Origin: Atrichornis clamosus | Taxonomy: Eukaryota > Chordata > Aves > Passeriformes > Menuridae | Assembly (NCBI GenBank): GCA_013400975.1 | Contig: WBMZ01009473.1 | Coordinates: 217,664-281,663 of the forward strand | DNA length: 64,000 nt | Direction: 5' to 3' | Part shown: positions 1-12,800 of the stretch, piece by piece | Layout: the number at the start of each line of letters is the position of its first letter | Numbering within the stretch: the stretch's first letter is position 1 | Notes under the pieces: model-generated | The model's database searches: none | What the model was told of the DNA's origin: nothing | What the model saw: only the letters and a program-made list of their open reading frames with translations | Position numbers and translations under genes: made by a program

Positions 1-3000
1 CATACTTTAAATGGACAAGAAGGAAAAGGGTAGGAGAACAAGTCAAGTAACAGAAAAGTGAGCTGATTTTCTCTGTATTGGGAGCCATACTGTTTATTTG
101 ACATACCCAAGAGTCCAATGTAACAGTGCCTGGCATAGAGAAGTGCCTGCAAAATGAGTGTAATATACCCTAAGACAACAGAAAATCTGTGCTTTATAAT
201 GGAAGGCACGCAAGACTAGAAAGAATCAATTCAAATAGCCCCACAGAGTGCAAGATGGACTGAGACAACCTGCGCGGATATACCATGGATAAACTTAATG
301 CCAGCCAGCCCAGGCAATTCCACTGAATTATTTCATCACAGGTACAGTCAGTGCTGAATAAATTCTTCAATAAAATCAGAATTTAGCAAAAATAATCGTA
401 GTCTGTGGTGGCAAGCAAAAGAGGAGGCCTTGACTGGGTTTCTGAGCAGACGGAAAAAGAAAAACAATTTCTGAAGTCTAGCCTCTCTTGTTCTAATTAG
501 TTCCTTTTTCTAACCTACCAAACTGTAACACAAAAATAGCTCAGATTATACTCTAGGGCAGTTGTTTACATGCATATTTACCAATTCTCCAGTGAGCAGA
601 TTTCTGAAGCAGATCACTCACTGCTTAATTTTCTCAGCAAAAGGAACATAGAAATATATCCACAGTGAAAGCACCCATGCTCTTCAGGGGTAAAAGATAA
701 GGGTTGTGTAGTCAATCCAGAAGCAAAATCTGAAGAGATGTAAAGTATTCATCATGTCTATTGATTCTAAGCTGCCTGGAAGCACCTCCTGGGAATGTTT
801 CTCTAGATATTATCTCTGTAATCATAGTATTCTCAATTGTAAATTCAACTGCTCTGTAGCAGTGCATTTGTATTGTAAACATATAAAAGTGGTGAACTGA
901 TAAATGCATTGCTAGCAGAGATCAAATGACAAATTCATTAGCTGCATCGGATTCTGAAAGGTAGGACTGGTTCTTTCAATGACATTTCTTCCATTTCTGA
1001 CTCTGGTCATTGGCAGTACTGGTATGGTGCCTGATTTTCCCAGAAGTACCAATTACTGAAGGAAGTGACATTTTGAAGGGCTAAGAGATATTGTTAGAAA
1101 ATATCTATTGACAATAGCTTTTTTGTGAAAAATAAATTTATTTTAAAAGGCATTTAGGAACCTGGACATTTTGGGACAGTGATCTGCAGTTACAGGCAAC
1201 AAGATACTCCATCTTCTAAGTGGTTCTCTATCTGCTACTCTTATTGAAAGGCTGTTCCAGAATCATGCTGTTCAGTCATTAGAAGTCTTCTAACTTCCAG
1301 CGGAAAATGTAATCATGATCAGTTTCTTCTTAAACCATCACTTTTGTTTAGAGGAAATAATTTTTCCCCCTCCCTGTTATGGTTCAAATGTCAACCATAC
1401 CCCACTCAGTTTTTTCTTTTTTTGGACTGATCTAGATAAACTTTACTTTTGCGTTTGTTTTCTAAGATGCCTCAACTCTTAGAAAGACCCTTTTCTGTGC
1501 ATCTCTTCCAGACTGAATCCCTCTCTTGAAACAGGGTGGCTGCGATTCTGCATAGCATTCCCAGAGACATCACTGCCCTTTCCCCAACATGCCAACGTTC
1601 TCTTGCTGAAACACCTCACACCATAGCTCACTGGAGCAGCTCGGAAAACAGATCTTTAGCCTAAAAGCCTTTTAGCACTGCATTCAGTGACTAAATGGAA
1701 GTTACTGAGCCACCAGATATCATTTAGAATACCTCTTTAAGGTTAAAGGAGTATGTTTCAGTCTTAAGTGTTAGCATTATTCTACTTACCATGTAAAACA
1801 TGTGCCGTTTTAAAGGGATGTCTTGTAATTATTAGATTCTCTAGAGGCACCAGGCATGTATTGCTGGAACTGTGAAAGCACAGACCAGTCCTTGCACAAA
1901 AGAGCTGCTATTCTCAGTAAAGTTAATCCTACTCTATATTCAGTATGATTTAATTCACACATTCACATCCCCCTACTTAAAATCATCACAGCAGATTTTG
2001 GAAAAGGTATGAAATATAAATACAAGCACAGTTGATGTATGCAGTAAATACATCCATATATTTAGAAAAGACCTCTTACAAAGTGCATTCCTAGATGACA
2101 AAATGACTCAGTGATTATCTAAAGCTCCCAAACTTAGAGGCTCCAAGGAAGACTGTTGAAAAATGGGGGAAAGGAAAAATTACACTGGCAATAGAGGATT
2201 TAAAAGGTAGCTTTTAATGTATTACTAATTTATTCAGCTGATACCTTGAGCATCCTAATTTTCCAGACTACAAAACCAAAATATCTTTCCAAATTCGACT
2301 CCTTAAGATTGATAAAAATTCACGTGTAGACACAGAAGTCTTCTCAGCCAGTTACTTATTGACAGTTACCCCATAATATTCTCCATGTTGAAAGAAAGCT
2401 TTAAGTGCACTCAGAGCGGGCAGCTGGAGTGTTACAAAGATTGCCTGAAGTAAAACCATTTAAAAAAAGGTGAAAAAATGAATCTGCTGCTGGGACACTG
2501 GAACAAAGCATTTATGATAGAGAAAAAGTAGAGGGGAAATGATTCGTGATGGCCTAATTACATTAGTAACAACAACACTTATTCAACTAGTTGAAGAAAA
2601 GAACCCAATGGAAGTGGGGGAAAGAACAGCCCTTAGGTCAATCTCATATTTGTTTTCCTGCATGTGGAAAACCATTCCTCATGAAAACTAGTTTCTGCCA
2701 TTATGCAAAAACTCATCATAAAAATAAATGCCTCAGAGAAGCTGTTGTGTGTTATCATGGAAGCATTGGGGAGTCACTGCTAATCCTGACCCTTCAAGAG
2801 ACTTATAAAACATAGCAGCAAGTATAGTTCCAATGGGAAATGTCCGCAGACAGCAGGTATATTTTGGCACATATACAAAATATAGCATATTTGTATAGGT
2901 TTATGGCTATTGCTTCCCACAGGAAATAACAAAATGCATTTAAGCAGTACACAAACTATCAGCTGTCATTGAGTTACATTGCAAGGATGATCTCTAACCT

Positions 3001-4349
3001 TTAAAAAAAGTGACTGTTTTTATTCTAAAGCAATAGTTTATAAGTTGTGAGACAGTAAAGCTGGCTGATGTTTTTCACAATATGCAGATGATCAGCTTCT
3101 CAAGCAGGAGACTCAAAATGAAATATTATTAACAATTTATGATTATTTCCATGCAGATACTGAATGACTAATTCCTATCATATTTTTCTGCAGTTGCAGG
3201 AGGGAGTATTTCTGCACCTGTTTCTCTTTTTCTCCTGCAAATCTAATAATCAGTAAAATTGTACTCAGCCAGCTATTAAATTTTGGATCAGTTAGTATAT
3301 TTCATGCATTTAAAGACTGACAAAATATGAAGTCATATAGCCACAATAAAGTGCCACAGTGATACCAAGAGAAGAGATCACCAAGCTTGCAAAGCTTCAC
3401 AATCTTGGATTTTGTTGCAATAACCAACAAGATTAAAGCCAATACTGGTATTCATATACAAACTAGAGTACCCCATTAATGCAATAAAGCAAAAGTTTGG
3501 AAAAAGGTCATCTGTTTCCACAGATACTTTTGAGAGGTTAAACCTGTTGTTAGTTATTAGAAATGTATGGAAAACTGATTAGCTTTCCATGCAGAGAATA
3601 AGGTATCTTAGGATTTTGAGAACAGAAAGTTCATTAATTCATTAGTCATAAATCCTTATATTTTGTTGATACACCCCTATTGAACTGACTGCCTTGTGTC
3701 TGAATGAAATATAATTTGTGTTTTGGCAACTCAATTATTTTAAGGCATCAACAAACAAAATCAAACATTGCAAATAGCTCCAATTCTACCACAACTGCTC
3801 TGTCAACCTGCCTAATACAGTGATAATTATTCATTCACGTATTGATAGTGTAAGCATGGCAGTTTAAAGCCTTTATGTACTATTTTCCTCATTTATGTCC
3901 TGAAAATAGTGATTTTAAAGTACGTACATACTTATACATACACATATGTTTATGCATATTCATACACGTTTACTTCACAAAAGGCCACCCACATGGTTTG
4001 ATAAATATAGGTGAATAAATAAGTAGGTAAGGTAGACTTGATGACCCAGTAGCCTTACTGATCACTGAGGCCACCCAAAATTTTCCACTGACAGATTGCT
4101 TAATGTTTTGCAAAATTTTGACTGTATCAATTTGAATGTTTTATACTACATTTTTATGTTCAAATGCTTTAGATATTTCTGAAAATATAACTAAGGAAAA
4201 AAAGTGGGTTTACTCATAGCAAAAAAATAGCAAATTACTTTTTCATTATGAAGACCTCAACTAGTCTGCTTTGGAGCTGGGACCTAAAATATTCCAAGGA
4301 GCTTTCCAGAGTGTCAAGAATTGGTGTTATAACTAGCATAGGCTTGCCA
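1..4349. other. AT-rich non-coding DNA, no gene seen
   Basis: Only chance-length ORFs are present. There are A/T-rich low-complexity spots, including TA/CA-rich sequence at about 3925-3970. A phrase at 4027-4048 (AGGTAGACTTGATGACCCAG) faintly recalls a CR1 3' end but is too short to call. Confidence 0.7.
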
Positions 4350-5528
4350 AGTTGGTGAAAAGGTCTTTAAGCTAAAGTTGTGAAGGGAGAGGAACCTCAA
4401 TCCCTCCCAGTCCTACCAGTTTGGTGTCAGTGTCATTACTAGATGCCCAGAGCCTGGAGAGGGATCACATGCCAGTGGGAGGTCACCTGAAAAGCATCAC
4501 AAAGGAATTCCAGACCTTCCAGCCAGTAAATTAGCTTCAACAGCTTAAATACCTCTGTGAGGAATAAACAAGGTACTGTTTTACATCTTTGTCATCTACA
4601 TGGATGGTGGGACTGAGTGCACCTCAGCAAGTTTCCTGACAACACCAAGCTGTGTGTGGATTTGGCGCACTTGAGGGAAGGGCTGGCATCCAGAGGGACC
4701 TGGACGGGCTTCAGGGGTGGGAAGTTGGCCCATCCAAACCTCATGAAATACAACAAGGCCAAGTGCAAGGTCCTGCATATGGGCAAGGGCAGCCTCAAGC
4801 GCAAATACAGGCTGGGCAGAGAACAGATTGAGAACAGCCCTGAGGAGAAGGACTTGGGGGTCATGGTTGGTGGAAAGCTCAAAAGCTGGCAATGTGTGCT
4901 CGCAGCCCAGAAGACCAAACATATCGTGGGCTTCATCCAAAGCAGTGTGGCCAGCAGAGCGAGGGAGGGCATTCTGCCCCTCTTCTGCTCCCTCATGAGA
5001 CTCCACCTGGAGTGCTGCATCCAGCTCTGGGGCCCACAGCATAGAGAAGGACATGAACCTGTTGAGTGAGCCCAGAGGAGACCACAGAGATGCTCAGAGG
5101 GCTGGAGAACCTCTCCCGTAAATACAGGCTGAGAGGGATGGGGTTGTTCAGCCTGGGGAGGAGAAGACTCCAGGGAGACCTTATGGTGCCTTCCAGTACC
5201 TAAAGGGGGCTTACAGGAGAGCTGGAGAGGGACTTCTGAGAAGGCCATGTAGTGAGAGGACAAGGGGGAATGGCTTTAAAGTGCAAAAGCATAAATTTAG
5301 ATTAAACTTTAGGAATACATTCTTTGCTGTGAGGGCGGCGAGGCACTGGCACAGGTTGTCCAGAGAAGTTGTTCATGTTTCATCGCTGGAATTGCTCAAG
5401 ACTAGGTTGTATGGGGCTTTGAGCAACCTTGTCTAGTGGAAGGTGTCCCTGACCATGGCAGGGTGGTTGAAGCTAGATGATCTTTAAAGTCTCTTCCAAC
5501 CAAAACCATTCCATGATTCTATGATTTT
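4350..5528 (+). mobile_element. CR1 LINE, internally deleted and degenerate
   Basis: This is a chicken-repeat-1 type non-LTR retrotransposon copy. The 3' half (from about 4580) encodes a decayed C-terminal reverse-transcriptase region; the frame at 4617-5069 contains HLSKFPDNTKL, LMKYNKAKCKVLHMG, EKDLGVMV and SVASRAREGILPL, which are CR1 hallmarks. The CR1 3' UTR follows, with the phrase CCCTGACCATGGCAGG and a terminal repeat of ATTCCATG/ATTCTATG type at 5509-5525, which fixes the orientation. The left part (about 4350-4590, with GATGCCCAGAGCCTGGAGAG and CCTTCCAGCCAGTAAATTAG) resembles sequence near the start of CR1 ORF2, so the middle of the element appears to be missing. The left limit is uncertain and might reach about 4260. 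The element is dead. Confidence 0.88.
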
Positions 5529-5661
5529 TATAAACTTTCAAAGTTGTGCACTTCAAAAGCATTAGTTTGTCAGCTAAATCTCATGTAGGTTCAATCTCAG
5601 TCAGGTGTTCTTGATCCTAGAGTTTCAAGACTAAGACTTCCTCCCTGTCTCTTTCTGACAG

Positions 5662-5907
5662 GTAAAGTTCATTGCAGTGTCTGGCTTCCCAAGAGGGGAC
5701 ATGGAAGTGGTCTCTCGCCAGGTGCAGCAGGTGATGCACCAGGAGGAGCCGGCAGCCATACAAGAAATATATAAATTGGGGATTGAACTGATGGGCAAAG
5801 CTGGAGATGAAGAGAAGCCATGGCAGGAGCTTGTTAGAAGAGTGGGGCAAAAAAAAGACAAGAAATGTGATGAGGAAAAAAAGTGGGGAGTTTTGCCTCG
5901 TCAGAAA
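5662..5907 (+). other. Exon-like open tract of unknown identity
   Basis: A long pyrimidine tract ending CTCTTTCTGACAG at 5661 looks like a good splice acceptor. The frame that begins at 5662 stays open to 5970. It reads VKFIAVSGFPRGDMEVVSRQ, then VQQVMHQEEPAAIQEIYKLG, then IELMGKAGDEEKPWQELVRR, and then turns Lys-rich. A possible donor AAAG|GTACTG follows at about 5908. The composition looks protein-like, but I do not recognise the protein. The tract starts 134 bp after a CR1 end and could be part of an older mobile element, an unannotated exon, or chance. Confidence 0.25.
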
Positions 5908-7084
5908 GGTACTGAGGGTTATGGAAGCCAGGAGGCCTTTTGCAGGGAAATACCCTCCCCTAAAATGTGTTAAATTGAGCTGGCAGAGCAACAACTCTGT
6001 ATTCCTATACTGTCATAAAATAGGCATTAACTTCACTGATTACAGGCATTCTCATCTTCCTCCCTTTTCTGCTTCATGGGCATTCCCAGCCTCCCTATAG
6101 TCTCACATACTCTGTTAGCATCTGTGTCTGCACTGCATCCAGTCCCAGCAGATTACCCCAACTGGTGGGATGCATGGTTCCATAGGACCCTGGTTTTCAA
6201 TTAGGAAATTATATTTAAAATATTCATTGAGATATATTTTTGCAGTCCCTGCAGCAATTTTACACTATTTAATGCTGTGGTCATGGATAGTTCTGGTAAC
6301 TCCAGGAATAGAACTACCACCCCCTCACAGAAAATGGATTGTTTGACATTTTTATTAGCTCCAGCCTTTGTTCCGTGGAGATGACAGCCAGTTACCTACA
6401 CTGGCATGACTGGTTGGAAAGTAGGTAGCAAGCACAGCTGACAACATCTTGCAAGTCTGGGATGCTAAATCAGCATCCCTGCCACGTGCCTTCTCAATGA
6501 GGACGGGATGCAGAGGTAGAGTCGTGACAGTATGTTCCAAGGTGTCCCTGTGGTTCTTCCAGCTTGCTCTGTCAATGTTTCATCTCAGGTTATTAGTATT
6601 TATAAAAGCGTGCCCTTAAAATAGCTTTATGGTGTTAATAGAAGCAAAAATAGCGGTTCTTGTGCTTAAGTTGTTCATAGCGGGGTAAAATAGGGCTAAA
6701 TTGGGCAAGTACAGAAATCATAATAGCACAACCCAATTTAAGGGTGACTTTCAAATCCCCTTCAGGTCTTGAAAAGCACTGACTTTAGGCTAAAATCAGA
6801 CCAGAATACATTCCTTCCTGCTTTACAGAAAATCCTTCTCCCTTTAAGAGATGTAAGATTTGGGGTGATTTTTGCTTAAAGACTGCTAAAATCTACTCAC
6901 TAAAGTCTTCCACTCACAAGTGGAGCAACCAAAAAAATCTCCAACTTCTGAAAAACACATTATTTCAGAAAAATCCTTCAGATTTGCATATGATATTTAT
7001 AAAATAGCCATGTGTATTCTATTATTGTGGGTTTACACTGATTGGACACCAGGTGCCTACCAAAGCTGCCTGTCACTTTCCTTC
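5908..7084. other. Unique non-coding sequence between CR1 and the LTR-like repeat
   Basis: I see no recognisable gene. An ATTTGCAT octamer-like sequence occurs near 6983, without promoter context. Confidence 0.65.
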
Positions 7085-7833
7085 TCAGCTGGACAGAGAG
7101 GGGAGAGAAAATAGAGTAAAAGGTTCATGAGCTGAAATAAAGACAGGGAGAGATAACTCACCAATTACCATCATGAGCCAAACAGGCTCCACTTGGGGAA
7201 ATTAGTTTATCACCAATCGAATCAGAGTAGGATAATGAGAAAATTAAACCTAAATCTTAAAACCACCCCTCCTTTCTGGGCTTAACTTCACTCCCATTTT
7301 TCTCTGTCTCTTCCCCTTGAGTGGTACAGGAGGACGGGAATGGGGGTTGTGGTCAATTCATCACAGGTTGTCTCTGCCACTCCTTCCTCCTCAGGGGGAG
7401 GACTCTTCACACTCTTCCCCTGCTCCAGTGTGGAGTCCTTCCAATGGAAAACAGTCCTCCCCGGGCTGCTCTGACGTGAGTCCTTCTCAGGGGCTGTGGT
7501 TCTTCACTAACTGCTCCGGCAAACCTGCTTCAGCCCGGGCTTCTCTCTCCACGGGTCCAACAGGTCTTGCCAGGAGCCTTCTCCAGCATGGATTTCCCAT
7601 GGGGTCACAGCCTCCTTTGGGGTTCTCCAGGGGCTGCAGCTGGAGCTCTGCTCCCCCCATGGCCCTCCACGGGCTGCAGGGGCACGGCTGCTTCACCAGG
7701 GGCTGCACCGCGGGCTGCAGGGGAATCGCTGCACCTGGAGCACCTCCTGCCCCTCCTTGTGCACCGGCCTTGGTGTCTGTAGAGTGTTTTCTCTCACTGA
7801 TTTCCACCCCCCTCTTCAGCTGCAGCTTCAGAG
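7085..7833. mobile_element. GC-rich interspersed repeat, probably an LTR-type avian element remnant
   Basis: The block differs sharply from its AT-rich flanks. It opens with a purine-rich segment (GGACAGAGAGGGGAGAGAAA), passes through ACTCACCAATTACCATCATG and GGGGAAATTAGTTTATCACC, then a CT-rich segment, then about 400 bp of GC-rich sequence. The last part is built of imperfect short repeats around GGGCTGCAG and CTCC(A/C)GC. I recall this order of motifs from a repeat dispersed in many bird genomes and likely derived from an endogenous retroviral LTR, but I cannot name the family or its orientation. The overlapping ORFs on both strands (7317-7841, 7487-7807, 7567-7782) come from the GC-rich, stop-poor repeat and are not supported as genes. 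Confidence 0.6.
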
Positions 7834-9815
7834 AAAACTGAAAATAGATTTATTCACCACCTATAAAATATGCAGAGGGGAGCATAGGGGGCATTGCATT
7901 TACTTTTCTTATCAAATTATTTCTTAATGCCTTAAATAATCATAGCAGTCTGTATGAATCTACTTCAGGCACAGTGGGTCAATGACCATCTCTCACCAAA
8001 ACTGGTGAATTGTTAAGTGTTCTTCTCTAAGACAGTGCTGATCATGTTTCACTGGGAAATCCACTTTTTTTTTTTTTCAAATTGTCTATAGGTGTGTAAG
8101 TAGCCTCTGTGATTCTTATCAGATGAGCCGCAGACAATATTTGAAGTAACATACTGCATGTTCTAGGACAAGGCAGGGAAACAGAGACTATTACAACAGT
8201 ATGTTCACATTTGAACCTCACCTGACACTGGAGTCGGTCTCAATCACATCAGTGAAGTATAAGGGAAGCTCTGGAGAAAGGAGAGGAAAATTAATTACTT
8301 TATCATGCTATGGCATAGTAAAAAGTAGTTTTAAAATTTGATAATTGAAAAACTTTATCATCAGGTTTTTGGGACTGATATTTTTCCTGTCATAAATAAA
8401 TTGTCCAGAGCAACTATACACTTTTTTTTTTCAAATAGGCTGGTTTCTTATTTGCAATACTTACAAATTTCTTACAACTGTTGTTCAGAAAGGAAAAAAC
8501 ACAGTAACAAAACTGGGAGCTTTTCTCATTTTGTTTCCTTTAAAATTTGCAGTTACTTTAGACAAAAACATTTGTCTGTTTTGCTGATTTCTGATTTGCC
8601 AATGCTAAAACAATATCCCATGTAAACTGCAGAGGCTGACAAATTAATTGTTGTGTTTTAATATCAGGCAAATAAATCTTACCGTTACTAATTACTTTTT
8701 GACCTTGCATATGAGAATAGGATTAGACTGACTACAACTGACACTGATTATATGAGACAGGATGTTATTAAATCCCTTTGGGGAGCTTTTGAAAGATCCA
8801 CCCCATTTAAAGCAGAGAGCTTTTCTCTGTATTAGCTCATTTATGGAGCAATTACATGGGACTTACTACTAAAAAGATGTCAGGAAAAACACTGAACAAA
8901 CAGCTAAAGTGGAATTTACACCATTCCTGTCTTTGTCAAAACATCTCACAACTTCATAGCCTTAAAATATTTTGTCAAGATTACCTATAGCAAAGACATT
9001 TTCTATATATCAGTAAAAGGTATGGTATAGATTAGATTAAGACTAAAGGGAGGAGAATTGGTAATGGATCTGAAGGCAGCAAAGATTTCTCCTTGCTCAA
9101 CTGGCTTCTTTGCACCAAGAGACGAAATTTAATTAATTTTACAGGCTTGAAAAATCTAATGTTTTCATTTAAGCCATCTCAGAATTTGCAAGTGTTGTTA
9201 TTTCATCAGAACACTCCTATGCAGGGTTTCTCTGTGAAGTGCAGAGAAATATGCAAAATGTACTGGTTAAAAAAACCTCCACTCATTCTGGAAAAACCTG
9301 TGGCTGAATTCTCTGTTTTGCTTTGGTTCTTTGGGTTTTTTTCCAAAATTAAAATTTCTCAGATGATTTTTAGGAGCAGTTTAAACTTTTGTACCTAAAA
9401 GTATGCAGATACAAAATGGAGAGACAGGTAAAGACCATTTTCAAAACTGTGTTCCTACAATGGACTGTTTTCCTGATACCCATAGTTGAGAATGAGAATG
9501 CATAGTGAAATACCACAGCACTGTGTGTTTTAAATATGTACACACTTCTTGATTATGAGATTTGCAGTCTGAGATCATCAGAAAAGCTGTGAGAGATGCA
9601 TAATCCAAAGTAATACTAACAGTCCTCTGGGGAACCGACAGTACCAAGGTATTAGATTGCAGAGATTTATTCTCACCTCCACTTTGATTTCAAAGCTGAC
9701 ATTGCTGTAAATTCTTGTAACTTGGCAACGCTTGTAGCTTGGGCCCTCACATTTTTTTTTGTCTTCCCTGGGTGTCTTCACATACTTAATCTAAGTCCAG
9801 TATGGAAGAAGTTAA

Positions 9816-9847
9816 AAGATGTTCCTTCCTTAAAATGTTCCTTCCTT
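9816..9847. repeat. 16-bp direct tandem duplication, two copies
   Basis: Two adjacent 16-bp units, AAGATGTTCCTTCCTT and AAAATGTTCCTTCCTT, differ at one base. It is a small slippage duplication. Confidence 0.9.
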
Positions 9848-12800
9848 ATGAACAACTCAGTGGTACAACTAAAGTAGCATGCTGGAATTCACTCATGGCT
9901 TTTCCTCAGAGTGTCTCAAAGACCATCATCTTGTTGCCAGTAGTTCTTGACGTGAAACCAATCCCAGGGTAGACTTAGAGCAGTGGCAAGAGCCTCAGCT
10001 GGGTTATCCTTTCCCATAAGCACTAAGATTCTCTGCCGCTCTCTGTGGCACAGTTATTGCTGCTGAAATGTGTCCTGTATGTAAAGATGTGTTCACGGTC
10101 CAGAAGGTCCCCCCTTTGCAGTATCCACTGTTAATTGATCGTGAACACTGGAAGGTAGGATTTTCTGCATATGTAGTGATCACTGACCACAGGGAAAGAT
10201 TATGCAAAAATCCTGATTCATAAATATGGATATGCTTGTGGGAAGAAAAACTGATTTTTTTATTGAGTTTGTCCTTGCAGGCATGTTATGTTGCATTTCT
10301 CATATTGCAAAGGAACAAAGCAATACTGTATTGATTCCAAATATTGTAGTACTTACTCAGAGTTTACTCAGGAAAAACCACCTTTGACTTCAGTGAGAAT
10401 TTGCTTGACTAAGGACTGAACAGACTGTTTTGAATCTTACCAGCCTTGCTTGATGCTAATGTTGGGCAACAGTTCTCATTGCTAATTTGCCTGCCTTATC
10501 CTTCTCCTGGGCTCAGGATCTGCTTTTGCTGTGTGTTATTCATAGCTTTTATTGCTAGTTCAGATTGCTTCTCTTTGTGCTTTTCATTCCCAGCAAACAT
10601 TCTGCAGCTATTGTTCTGCTGCTGGTAGATGAGCATGGAACCTGGTATGCAGAACTTGAACCTCAGCCCAGATTCAATTAACACTGTTAAACATGTTCTC
10701 ACTATGGTGCTCAGAAGGAATTTTGATGACCTTCTTTCAATGAAGCATAATTTTTTTTTAAGATGGTGTTTTTACAATGCAAAAATATAAGGGCTTGATT
10801 CACAAATCTTAAGACCAAGTGCTTCTCCAGTAAAAGAGATGGAGTAGTACCCATTTACAGCCAACATGAGGTCAATTGTAAATGTTTATTCTGACCTACA
10901 GTAGTCATACAAGAAAGTCACTAAATGTGTGTGCTGTAGCATCACTCTGTTTTGTAGCTTTAATACTGCTTTAAAATAAGATATCCTAAATAATAATTAG
11001 TACCAAATTATGGCATAGCCTACTAATATGCAGCAAATCTAGCTAGGTTATCACTCGTATGTCTTCTGAGCCATACCTAGCCATGGTTTATCCTCTATTC
11101 ATGCTACAGGGTACGAAATTCCTGGGTGCCAACCTGCCTATGGCAACCTAGAATTCTCCAGGGCAGGCTCGCAAAATCTTCACCTACTCTCTGGGACAGG
11201 TAACTAATAAGTGATGTTTTGTAAAGTTATGCTTTCTTTCTAACTTTCTGGTGTCCATAAAAATGTTTCATTTCTTCATGTCAGTCTGTAGTCTCTCATT
11301 GTTCAGTTCCACTGTGTTTTCTGAACTAGGGGAGTAACAGCACATCTGTTTATTATAGCACTCTAGATGCTTGCCTCAGCCAAGCCTGTAATAATTGTTA
11401 TTAATGTGCATAAAAACTGAAAGTTGTTTAAGAAGCTGCAAAATCCACAGCTGCCTACTACCAGTTAATCCCTTTTTCTGATGGAGTAGTTCTGACAGTA
11501 CAGTTGCATTGCATTTCACTGTTGATGCCACAGTTATCTGGGCAGTTCACCCAACTTCCTTAATTGCTGGTACGTATGTTCTCTTTACTTTATCAGGTTT
11601 ACATTAACCTTGGGTCTCCTGAAGTAAGGATTTCTTCAATGCTATAGGTACAGAATACTGAAAGAATGGGGGAGTTATGACTGATTCTAGTTTACATTTC
11701 TGTGCAGCATGTAGTGTAAGTTTAAGTAATGACTCATTCTTCCATATTTTGCTTAAATTCTCTTCTACTTTTCTCCTGAATGCACTGTCTATTCCTTTTT
11801 GCTTGAATTTATTTCAAGTGGCAGGTATGTAGAAGAAATGTCATTCACTAATCCTATAGCTTTCAATGACATGAAATATAGTTATGTATTTCATGTAAGA
11901 AAGCAGGTTAAAAAGTAAAGACAGACTGAGCTTTAGATTGGTTTCTGCAGTCTATTGATTTTCTTAGAATAATGTATGTGAATTTTCATCTTAAGAATAC
12001 TGCTAGTGTAGGAAAGACATAAGTGAGATTCTTTTAGTATTTTTTTCACACAGTTTACACTGTGGAGTGAAGAAAAATGGTGATCTTGGAAAAGTGGTTT
12101 GAATTCCTGCTTTTCAGTATATAAATGGATGCCACATGGAAGTTTGGAGTCTTGGGATTTAGTCATTTTTCTTTAGGGATCACTAAAAAATACCCTCTTT
12201 TCTACCATCACTGTCTACTTGTAGTTCTTACTTCCAAAATAAAAAAAGCTTACTCTTGTGGAGGACAGTACCACATTTTATCTCCAAGTGTACTGTAGCT
12301 TAAAATGCACAAATCCAGGATATTTGCTCAGGCTATTTAGCTATTTCATAAAAAAATAAAAATAAACAGCCATTGAAAGATAATTTTCTTTTCATCACTG
12401 CTTTTTGAAAAGCTCACAATGAACTAAATTTTTAGAGACATTTTAGTGTTTCCTGAAAGCTGTCTTGTTTTTTTCCTGTTGATTATCTCAGATCTCACAG
12501 TGTTTCAAGATATCTAGACTTCAAAAATTTATCTGGAAACTTACTTTCCAAATATATTGAAAAATACCACCTTGCTGCAGGAACTAATAAAAAACCCAAA
12601 CGTTCGTTTGGTGAAATGAAAGATAGTATGAAAAGTGTCAGCATTTACAAAATGAGGCCAGGTTTTATTTTATCCAGCCTGGTGCACCTTAACCTTTAAA
12701 AACTAATGAGGAAGAAGTAACAGTATCAGCAAGAGAGTTAAAATAAAAACCCAAGTTTTGATTAATGCAGAATGCTCAAGCGGTTCAGTTGTAAGGCAAG

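Noticed and set aside
4592..5263. 223-codon ORF on the minus strand, the longest in the window
   Set aside because: It lies entirely antisense to the CR1 element; the plus frame carries the recognisable RT residues, so this is a shadow of the element.
6573..6586. Possible first coding exon of the BEGAIN-like gene (ATG, three codons, then AG before a GT)
   Set aside because: The phase would fit the exon at 24558, but the donor is weak (GTTATT), the peptide is only a few residues, and such matches are common by chance.
7317..7841. 174-codon plus-strand ORF
   Set aside because: It falls inside the GC-rich repeat, where stops are rare; the protein is low-complexity Pro/Ser/Gly/Ala with no domain.
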